Shown: piece by piece, positions 29,776 through 38,972 of the stretch
How positions within the stretch are numbered: position 1 is the stretch's first letter
Layout: each line of letters opens with the position of its first letter
DNA from: Hormiphora californensis
Taxonomy: Eukaryota; Ctenophora; Tentaculata; Cydippida; Pleurobrachiidae
Direction: 5' to 3'
NCBI GenBank assembly: GCA_020137815.1
Contig: CM035355.1
Span: 372,001 to 436,000 of the forward strand
DNA length: 64,000 nt
Position numbers and translations under genes: made by a program
Notes under the pieces: model-generated
The model's input: the letters and a program-made list of their open reading frames with translations, nothing else
Databases searched by the model: none
Told to the model about the DNA's origin: nothing

Positions 29776-32700
29776 GTGATGCTCGTGGGTGATTGTAGTG
29801 TGGGTAAAACATGCCTTTTGGTACGATTTAAAGATGGAGCATTCCTAGCAGCCAGCTATATTGCCACCGTCGGGATTGATTTCAGGGTATGTTTTTATAT
29901 GATTTCAGTCTATACTGTCAGTATAACTACAGTCGGACCCCGATTTAGTGGCCCCCGATTTAGTGGCAGGATCCCCCCCCCCCGATATACGAAAATTAAC
30001 ATTATTTGAACCCGATTTAGTTGCACCCCAATTTAGTGCCAAGATTTTTTCCCTCGAGGATGCCACTAAATCGGGGTCCGACTGTATATTGTCAGTATAA
30101 CTGTTAATTCACTAAATTAGTTAGCTATAAATAGATATTGTATATTCACTTTGAATGATGAAAACTCTTGTAATCTAGTTTTAAATAAATATGGCCATAT
30201 GGTGAACGTCTTCATTCTGTAACATCTTCCACGAACTGAGATTCTTCATTCTTTAATAATCTCCTCTCTTTCAGTTCTCCTAATAATCTCCTCTCTTTCA
30301 GTCCAAGATAGTGAATCTAGATGGAACGAGAGTGAAATTACAGGTGCGTCCTAAACTGTGTGTAATGTGATGTCACTAAAGAGATGAATCTTTAATTATT
30401 CCCCATAATGTGAGATAAGATTATTATTTTCTAAGTTATTACCCCCCCCCTTTGGAGCGTGGTGAGAGAGGGTCGAGCAAGGCAAAGATAAGAGCGAGCA
30501 GTGACGTGTGTGTAAGTTTGTGTTAGGAATTGTTGAGTACCTAATACCTAATAAGTAGGGCAGATATGGCTGCCTTGCGCTCCAACACTAAATATTAATA
30601 CAAAACTAATCCCTTTCTCACTCCTCCCTATCTCTTCACCAGATATTTGATACGGCGGGTCAGGAACGATTCAGAAGTCTAACCCACTCATACTATCGGG
30701 ATGCACACGGTAACTACTATATTGGTTTCGGAGTTTCTTTAAGAATTTTGGTATCTTTAGAATGACTAGGACCAGTAAACACCCCAATACGATCCATATT
30801 ATAAAGTCCGTCCCAGGAGGTGGACCAGGACTTGGTCCAGCTGTTGGAACTGTAAAGTGAGTGTGTGAGATCTGTGAGTTAGTCTACTGAAACACTGTGA
30901 TAGGATACACACACACCAGTTCATACGCCACTACTAAATTCAGCTATTTCGACGGCAATACGTTTCGGCTCACTTACCCTCTACAATTGAAGTTGTCACT
31001 GTAGATAAAACTAGCCAAGTTAGTAGCATGCCCAGCTTCAGTAGAGAGGTCAGGAAGATTATGTGGAGGTCTTCCTAACCTAAAATTATCTTTGCATTAC
31101 ACACGATATAAAGTTTTCAGCTCGAACTTATCAGGCACCAGAACTATCGCAGGAAAAAACTTTATGAAAACCATGGGCGGCGGGGGGGGGGGGTCATTAC
31201 GATCTGAGTGTTTATGGTGTACACCGCCAAAGTTAATTTTTTCCAACCTTTCACCCCAAACTCATGCACATGTGACTCCGGTCAGTTCTCATCTTGCCAA
31301 TCCGTTTTCCGGGAACCCCTGGCCAAAGGACATTAAAATTCACATACCGACCAAGTTTCATATCGATTGGATAAGATTTTGGGTGGCTACGGTGAAAAAT
31401 ATCGTATTTTTGGCATTTTTAACTTTCCCGACGCGATTTACGACCCTTAAACATTGAGTTGCGGGAAATCGCCATCAAGTAAAATGAAGTTCAAACGATT
31501 CTCTTTCCCCACCATGGTGTTAGTTTTTTATTTAGAGCCGTTTTCAGGGTCTTAGAAGCGTTTGAAAAATGTAAGTCTTTTTGTCGCAATGACGTCACCC
31601 CGTGACGTCACTGCTGTAAAGATCGGATCAAAAATCTGAGCCCGTACTTACATCCGCCTTGGTCCAAGGTACCAGTGTACAAATTTTCAGGGGTCTAGCT
31701 CAAAAACTGTGGGAGGAGTTTGAAAAAAAATTATCGGACTGACTGACTAACATTATGGAATCACTGCGCTGGCAAGCGCAAAGGTGGCCCCATCCAACCC
31801 CCCGAAAAAAATTCCCCCAAAAAACGGCCCGCTTGCTCACAGCGTATATATAGTTATTTCATACTTTTAGCCCATTTTGGCACTTTTTGACACGCCATAA
31901 CTCCGGAACCGGATGAGCTAGGAAGCTGAAATTTTGTACTCAGAAGCTTCTTGTAGACATCTATCGATGGTAAAAATTTCAAGTGGCTAGCTCATTTTGT
32001 TCAAAAGTTAAAACACCACCCCCAAAACAGAAAATTCAGTGTGGGGATAACTAGGTTGATACATATACATACATAGATAGATGTATAGACGCTTTATTAC
32101 CTTCCGTTTGGTCCCAGTTTGAGACGAACCAGACATCGTACGACCTTAAACCAAGCGGCATTCGACAGATAATTGTCTTGTGCATGTACCCATTTGGGTG
32201 GCGACTCTCAATCTTACCTATGACGCGCGCAATGACGTCACGAGTGACATCATTGCGCGAGATCGACTAACTTTTTTCAAACGCCTCTAGCACCCTGAAG
32301 ACGTGTTCCGATTTCTGATTTGACGAAAAAACGTTACCGGCAAATTGTCTGAACTTTCAGTTACTATATCGCGAATTTTCGTAGCTCATCATTTTGAGCC
32401 CTTCAATCGCGTCGGAAGTCAAAAATTTGACGAAAAATTCAGTAAAATGAACGTTTTTCGAGTAAAAACTCCCTTTCCTGACCACTGTGGTCAATGATAC
32501 TTTACAAGCTCCTTCAGGGTATTCATTCAAAATATATTGTGATGCAATTACGTCGTTACGTCGTCACTAATTACGTCAGATGACGTCATAATGACGTCAA
32601 AATTACGATTTTCACAGAAATTCGTCTCGTTTCTCATATAACACATCATTTTGACAATTTTACATCATGAAATCCCCATGAAATAATGTCATACTGACAT

Positions 32701-34787
32701 TAGAAACCAAAAAGGGACCTAAATTAAGCCAAAAACTAATTGGAATTAGTTGGCCGGAAAGGTGGCCCACTTACACCTTTGCCTGATGCCGGGTTTTATT
32801 TTAAAATGTATCAGGGATATAAGAGGTGAGTGAAATAGAGAAAGAGAAAGGGTGAGAGAGAGATTGAGATACCGACGTGACGTGAAGAGAATGACAGTTC
32901 GTGGTACCCGGTAGCAGCAAAAGGTGTAAGTGGGCCACCTTTCCGGCTAACTAATTCCAATTAGTTTTTGGCTTAATTTATTATATGGATTTATGAAACC
33001 TCCCATCCAACATCCCCCCTTTCTCTCTGTCTCTGTCTCTGCATCTACTATCTCTCTCTGAATCTCTCTCTGTCTCTGAATCTGTCTCTGTCTCTGAATC
33101 TGTCTCTGTCTCTGTTCCTGTACATTTTAAGTTTGATACTATTGATGAAGATGTGAATCGTATGGTACTGCTGCTATGCTGATGTTGTACCACTATATCA
33201 TGATAATCACAGATGATATTGTTGTGTGTGCGGAACGCGCGGATCTCTAAAAATAGAGGACACCGCGCGAAACTCCCACACTCACGTGTGATGCAATATG
33301 TGTGTATTATCACACAGTGTGAGAGTGTGTTATTGTCCATGCTGATTAATTGCTCGGGCCTCATCACTCTTAGTTCACGTATTGTGTCCCCTGTAAACCC
33401 CTTCAAGCTGATCGCTTGCCAACACACTGTGCAGTTGTATTATAACGCTATGTTAGCTATGGTATTTTGTTAACCATCTCAATCTTCTTACAGCGTTGTT
33501 ACTGGTATACGATGTGACGTGTAACGAATCTTTTCTAAATGTTAGGGTGAGTAGAACCATCCAATCACATGACCGCCAAAAATTGTCCGATTTTTCACTA
33601 GTCAGAAAGTCAATATCCCTACTCAACATACTATTTTATATACCGTGTCATTCCATTACATAGTACATACAACTTATCATCTGCCATACCTCACCCTTAA
33701 ATATCGGGCAAATACATGCTTGAAAATCGACAACGTTAAATTTCAGCCTTATTAGTTCTCCCCAACAGTTAGTAGAACTACCTTCCCTCCCCCATGATTG
33801 GTTGTCAGTTGTTGAGGACCATGCTAGTCCCTTCACCCCTCCTTCCCTCCCCCAGGACTGGTTGTCAGTTGTTGAGGACCATGCTAGTCCCTTCACCCCT
33901 CCTTCCCTCCCCCAGGATTGGTTGTCAGTTGTTGAGGACCATGCTAGTCCCTTCATCCCTCCTTCCCTCCCCCAGGATTGGTTGTCAGTTGTTGAGGACC
34001 ATGCTAGTCCCTTCACCCCTCCTTCCCTCCCCCAGGATTGGTTGTTAGTTGTTGAGGACCATGCTAGTCCCTTCACCCCTCCTTCCCTCCCCCAGGATTG
34101 GTTGTCAGTTGTTGAGGACCATGCTAGTCCAGACGTTGTGGTTATGATCCTTGGAAACAAGGCAGATAAGACGGGGGAGAGAGTTGTGAAAAGTGAACAG
34201 GGGGAAAGGCTTGCAAAGGTAAAGTGGTGACATGGTGACTAAGTTATGAGATGTTAGCTAATTAGTTAGTAATTAGTAGGTAAACACATAATCATGATGA
34301 TGAAGGTTTTGCAGAGTTTGCTCAGAAGACCTAAACTTTATCAGAAACTAACAATATGTTATTGACTTCAGGAATACGGGGTTGCCTTTTTGGAGACGAG
34401 CGCTAAAACGGGACTAAATGTTGATCTAGCCTTCATGGCTATTGCAAAGTAAGAATTAGAGAGAAAAGTATATAAGCAACTTTAGATAATATATATCTTT
34501 GATCTTTGCAACTCAAGTTGCTTCTTTGGTCGCGGTTTTCCTTGGGCACGTCGCGCCCCTCTAGCTCTGTTCGCGTGCCCGCAGGGCGCTCCCCTCGGGG
34601 GTTTTCCTATCTAAATGTCTAATATGATAAAAACCTAAATCTACAATTATACAAAATATTGCCGAAAAATAACCTTATTTTATTTCACAGGGACATCAAA
34701 GCAAAGCGATCCCTAAAGTCAATGGACAAGGAGTTTAATATGAATGATTTTATTGACGAAAAGAAACAGTCGTCAAATTGTTGCTAG
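29776..34787 (+). CDS. Rab26/Rab37-type small GTPase
   Basis: Seven exons: 29776-29886 (GDCSVGKTCLLVRFKDGAFL, P-loop, then ATVGIDFR), 30302-30343 (SKIVNLDGTRVKLQ), 30643-30709 (IFDTAGQERFRSLTHSYYRD, switch II), 33494-33546 (LLLVYDVTCNESFLNVR), 34096-34218 (DWLSVVEDHASPDVVVMILGNKAD), 34372-34448 (EYGVAFLETSAKTGLNVDLA) and 34691-34787 (ending SSNCC). P-loop, DTAGQE, GNKAD, ETSAK and a C-terminal CC for double geranylgeranylation are all intact. GDCSVGKTCLLVRFKDGAF and TGLNVDLAF match Rab26/Rab37, which act on secretory granules and synaptic-vesicle autophagy in other animals. An acceptor directly before 29776 means a 5' exon is missing from this model. P-loop residues GDCSVGKT have Cys at the position usually Ser. 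Acceptors of the second and fifth listed exons are tandemly duplicated. Confidence 0.93.
30254..30307 (+). repeat. Duplicated acceptor of the Rab exon at 30302 (27-bp period)
   Basis: TAATAATCTCCTCTCTTTCAG occurs at 30254 and again at 30281, so two polypyrimidine-CAG acceptors lie 27 bp apart. Use of the upstream one would add TTC TCC TAA, an in-frame stop. Confidence 0.9.
30671..30849 (-). CDS. Possible antisense terminal exon with a membrane anchor
   Basis: Minus-strand acceptor CACTTTACAG at 30850 opens a frame PTAGPSPGPPPGTDF followed by IIWIVLGCLLVLVILKIPKF and LKKLRNQY, a single transmembrane helix with a basic stop-transfer end, then a stop at 30671. Its last 13 codons are antisense to the Rab switch-II exon. 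It would suit the 3' end of a convergent gene from the right, but no partner exon was found. Confidence 0.3.
30850..32721. other. Large Rab intron sequence
   Basis: Unidentified, A/T-rich with several TGACGTCA words near 31.6, 32.2 and 32.58 kb and scattered GGTGGCCC words. Probably old transposon sequence. No exon seen. Confidence 0.4.
32722..32978. mobile_element. 257-bp hairpin MITE in the Rab intron, TA duplication
   Basis: Inverted ends of about 58 bp: AATTAAGCCAAAAACTAATT / AATTAGTTTTTGGCTTAATT, continuing to GGTGGCCCACTTACACCTTT and its complement. Flanked by TA on both sides. Confidence 0.85.
33018..33118. repeat. TCTCTG-type simple repeat
   Basis: Interspersed TCTCTG, TCTCTC and GAATCTG units in the Rab intron. 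Confidence 0.85.
33781..34130 (+). repeat. Six-copy, 60-bp minisatellite spanning a Rab splice acceptor
   Basis: Each unit holds CCTTCCCTCCCCCAG and the first 35 bases of the Rab exon. Copies start at 33781, 33841, 33901, 33961, 34021 and 34081. The first has CAT in place of CAG; the other five keep the acceptor (exon starts 33856, 33916, 33976, 34036, 34096). The unit is a multiple of three and stop-free in the Rab frame. Confidence 0.95.
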
Positions 34788-36000
34788 GAATGATTACTAG
34801 GGGTAACAACAGGTTGCTAGGATTGGTTGCTAGGGTTACAACAGGTTGCTATGGCATGTAAAACTAATATTAAATTGAAGAATAGGGCAACAGGGCGGTT
34901 GCAGAGCGACACCGAATTGCTAATCAGAGGGTTGGAAGTAAGAGAAAGACGGCTATACAGTTGTAATTGTGTACAGTTTATTAATATTATTTATCCCTGG
35001 CACCTAAAATATTAAAATATGCCTGATGAATATTATTAATTTTTGGGAAAAGTATTTGCAATATATATTTTTTTTAGATTTCAGAAGTATATGCAATGTA
35101 AGGTTGTACATGTAGGAGCCCTAGATCTCTCCCCCCATAAGAGCCATCTGCTCTTATGGGGAGTCAGCCGAATACACACACTAGGGGAGGGAGAATCGAA
35201 AAACCGGGATAACCCGTGCGTTCATAATCCCCCGATTCTTATCAGTTTATTCTCGTTGCAAAGTTATACCCAAGCCTCCCTCACGCAGCGATAACGCGTG
35301 ATGCCGCATCACTAATACTAATACATAAATGATGCCACTCCTCTCACCCCGCCTGTCTCTTTTCCTTCCCTTTTTGTACTACTCAATCAAAGATATCTCG
35401 TTAAGTTGTTGAAATCGTGTGTTGAGATCTCACCATACATACCAGTACAAAACTTCCTTGCCAGCGGGTGAAAATGTGTCTGAGATTGGGCTCCTTCTTA
35501 AATTTAATTTACCAATTTGAGAAATTCTCAATGTTAACCATATCGCAAATTCCACATTCATATTGGTTAACATATTTTAATTTTATTTAATGGTACAGGG
35601 TTCGAGTTATATAGTTGTGATATCACATGCACCTTCTTTATATCACATGCACAAGTCGTCAAGTCACACTCACATTCACTGGAGTTTTTGCCTAGTTATT
35701 TTCATTTATTTTAAATTTAATGAGCGATTTGTGTTGATTTGAAAGATTGAAACCTCATAAATGAGTTTTAATTAAATTAAATTATCAAGAAAATATTATA
35801 TCATTGGTATTTGGTAAAAATACAGATAACGCAGATTACGCACTACACGTAGGCCATATATGTCTGATGTTCATGTTGGTCGCGCGGCTTTTAATTTGCG
35901 CGTGTAAAATCTGCGCGCGATTTCTACTTTTAAGATGGATCTCTCTCCGGACAAATCTTTTTTTTATGTATGTTTTCCCGTCAATTTTTTTAAAGACGGC
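34788..36000. other. Rab 3' UTR and spacer
   Basis: Follows the Rab stop. It starts with four copies of a GGTTGCTA-like motif (34790-34856). AATAAA-like A/T-rich sequence is present but no single polyadenylation site stands out. The rest is unassigned. Confidence 0.4.
35133..35161. other. Perfect 12-bp hairpin with 5-nt loop
   Basis: CCCCATAAGAGC-CATCT-GCTCTTATGGGG, about 350 bp after the Rab stop. Confidence 0.8.
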
Positions 36001-36220
36001 CAGCGTTAAAACTTAAAATATGGGTGTTTCGTGAGACGTGAGTACTGACAAACGGTTTTTTAAGGTTAGGGCTAAAGTAGGGTTTGGGTTGGGGTTAGGC
36101 CTTGACATTTCCTACCGGATAAACTTTGAGTTAGCCAAAACGGTTGAGTGGTTTGGCGGTTAGCAGTGCACACCTGTAAACAAGCCACGAAACACCCAGA
36201 TCGTAACGGCGCCCTCCGAG
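36000..36220 (+). repeat. Repeat R1, copy
   Basis: Same order of blocks as 8.38-8.64 kb, including GGTTGAGTGGTTTGGCGGTT and AAACACCCAGATCGTAACGG. Confidence 0.7.
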
Positions 36221-36329
36221 ATGGGTTGAAAAGCGCTGCCTTATCCCGCGCTGCGGGCCAGCAGCGTTTGCTAAAAATCTGGGTGCCTTCCATTGCTAAC
36301 AATTCATTTGAAAAGCGCTGCCTTATTCC

Positions 36330-36960
36330 TGCGTGGGCCGGCCAGCGTTAAAATCTGGGTGTTTTGGGAGTGCTGACAAACGGTTTTTTAGGGTTAGGGC
36401 TAAAGTAGGGTTAGGGTTAGGGTTGGGGATAGGCAGGGGCGGTGCGCGGCTTTCAGCCGCTCTGGTCAAAATGCGGCCGAAACATTTTTAACTCACGCGT
36501 TCCGTCAAAATACCCAATGCGGATGGTCCGCATTGGCTATTTTGACGTAGCGCGCCGATCAAAAAATACTGCGACGGCAAAAAAACCTTTGTGGCACGCG
36601 GATTTCACTAAAAATCTCATTTGAAACATCAAATTTTGAGAAAAATTGACCCTTTTCCTTGAATTTTTTCTTTTTCTCTCCGTGATCCAAAGTAAAAATG
36701 CGGACGCGTCCGCATCGTCCGCATGGCAGAGCCGCCCCTGGGGTTAGGCCTTGACATTCCCTACCATATAAACTTTGAATCAGCCAAAACGGTTGAGTGG
36801 TTTGGCGGTTAGAGCCATTTTAGTGAATCAACTTTTTTGGCAGCGTGCACCTGTAAACAGGCCTCCAAACACCCAGATCGTAACGGCGCCCGCGTGGGCC
36901 AGCAAGGTTTGCCAAACAATTCATCGATTTCGGCGGTCGAGACGGGTTAGGGCTGTTGTT
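36330..36960 (+). repeat. Repeat R1, copy interrupted by a MITE
   Basis: R1 blocks at 36330-36433 and 36741-36960 resume exactly across the 307-bp insertion. Confidence 0.75.
36434..36740. mobile_element. 307-bp hAT-type MITE
   Basis: Ends CAGGGGCGGTGCGCGGC / GAGCCGCCCCTG, flanked by near-identical 8-bp duplications GGGATAGG and GGGTTAGG. CAGGGG ends with an 8-bp duplication are the hAT signature. The surrounding R1 copy gives the empty site. Confidence 0.88.
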
Positions 36961-38379
36961 AGGTTCGGGTTAGGGTTTTGTTTGGGGTTGTTTGTTGTTG
37001 TTGTTGTATGCGCCTCCGCTTCCAATCCTCTACTTGTGATTTTATCCCGTCCGGCAGCCAGTTCCTCACGCCCGAGAAGGACGGAGCTCAGGTTCCAGAG
37101 TTTCCTCTTTCCCCCGGGAGAGTTTTCTTCCTCCGTCTTATGTCCATGGTTTTGGAGATAAGGGTGGAATCGTCTCCCATAACTATCTTAACAGGTCCCA
37201 TGAAGAGGACCGCACCAGCACTGTTTTCACATTGTGCCAGTCTCGGATATCTCCAGCGACCCTTGGTGAGTGGCATCTCAGCATTGATCGCTCTAGATGT
37301 GGCCTTGGCTAGGACAATTCGGACGCTCCATTGACTATGGCACCTTTGTAGATTTTGCGCTGCCAACCTCTGATTTGTAATCAGTACTCCATGTGGGTTC
37401 ATGGAACATCACTTTTTGTTCGTGATGCAGATGCAGCGTCCGGCCGTTCATGGGGTAGTTAGGGCAGGTTCCTTCCCAATTAACGGAACTCTGGCGTGTG
37501 AAATGTTTAGTGGGTTAGGTATCTATGTGCGTCACTCATAGAAATTTGTTTTGTAGCATGGGATAGTGGTTTGTTCTGTTTGTTGATCAGGTTTTTGTGG
37601 AGGCTTGTTTGTTGGTAGAGAAGGATGATGTTGGTTTGTTACCTTCATCGTTTGGGGGGTAATCGCCATTTGGGAATCTCCTACGCTTCTCATGGACTTT
37701 TGAAGAAGCGTAGGTAGTAGCGAGGCTACTGGTTAGTGTAGTTTCTCCCTGTTGGGCTACGGAAACACCCCTTGAGTTTATCTCGACCTCGGCGTGGGAA
37801 TTTTGCCGAGAGTCGGTGGTAGCTAACCAGTTATGACCTAGCTTGTTAGACCTTTTATACCTGTCCAGAGGCTAGGTGGACAGAAGGTAGATGGGGGCCA
37901 GTTGAGATTAGACCTCCTCCAGCCTGGACTTTTGCTGGAGGACGGGTTTTGGCCGGTATTTAGCCATCTACTTTGGCCCAGTGCACAAGGCTGGGGAGAT
38001 GGTGTAATACCGGCCGGGGGGTATCTCTATTCAGAGAGAGATGAGTCATGAGCGGATTAGAGAAAGGAAGAGAGAAAAACACACCACCCAAGGAGGGCAG
38101 CTCTGTTTCCTTGGAGTGGTATGTGAGATGCTCCAGGCAGTTCAAGAGCTTCATGGTTTACCCCGGGGTATGCCGGGTCACCCCTGAAGATTCCCTGTCT
38201 GGTCTGTAGGACACTATTGCTATCTAAAAAAATAGACATTAGCCGCGGCCTGCATCTCAAGGGCGTGGGAAGGAATCTCACCCTCCTTGTTTGGGGTTAA
38301 TGGTTATCGGATAGTGCTATCGATTCTCTACTAGATACCGTTTAGTTTACTCAAATCGGCCATGTGGTTGCGTGGCTAT
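36961..38379. other. Unassigned sequence
   Basis: G/C richer than its surroundings and with several open frames on the minus strand (for example 37088-37402), but no recognised domain. Stretches such as GGAGGACGGGTTTTGGCC suggest an old retroelement untranslated region. I cannot assign it. Confidence 0.3.
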
Positions 38380-38485
38380 AGCTGTTTGAAAAAAGTCGGT
38401 TTAGGAAATAAAAGTGTACTCTTCTTGCCAGCGTGCAACTGTAAACAGGCTGCAAGGCACCCAGATTATAATCGCACCCTCGTGC
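38380..38485 (+). repeat. Dispersed repeat R2, second copy
   Basis: Matches 2556-2725: GTTTGAAAAAAGTCGGT, AAAAGTGTACTC, GGCACCCAGAT. Confidence 0.5.
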
Positions 38486-38586
38486 GGCTTGCAATTAGTG
38501 GGTAACCCTGGATGCCACTGAAACTAGCCCTTTTTGTGTGGTGAATGGTGATCAGTAGCGTGGAGATAATTCCAAATAGTGGCATA

Positions 38587-38592
38587 CACACG

Positions 38593-38626
<34 letters not shown>

Positions 38627-38630
38627 CACC
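38587..38630. repeat. (CA)n microsatellite
   Basis: About 20 CA units with one AA interruption. Confidence 0.95.
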
Positions 38631-38713
38631 GATATGATAGATGATGTGGAAATGTTATTGTGTCTAGCATCCTGTGACATGTATTGTAGTATATTGTATA
38701 GGCATCATGTATA

Positions 38714-38862
38714 CTCCATTTTTTTCAACTGTTCACCCCCCAAAGTCGTGCGCGGAATTGTTTTGCACGTTTATCACATGTTAACATATAGCGCGCGCCA
38801 CCCAAATTCTAATTTTTATTAAATTTCAGTTTTTGGGTGAACAGTTGAAAAAAAATGGACTT
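38714..38862. mobile_element. 149-bp MITE of family M1
   Basis: Ends CTCCATTTTTTTCAACTGTT / AACAGTTGAAAAAAAATGGAC, TA on both flanks, and internal CACATGTTAAC plus GCGCGCC words shared with 12794-12944. Confidence 0.75.
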
Positions 38863-38972
38863 TATGTATAATAATACACTTCATTGAATTTCTAAAACTT
38901 ACTAAAACTCCCCTACGGAGATCTTATCTACATCTATCTACACACAATTCTGAAAGTATCTTACAGCGCCTC

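Noticed and set aside
37088-38281. Several minus-strand frames of 60-105 codons
   Set aside because: No recognisable domain or joinable exons; could be retroelement remains but unsupported.
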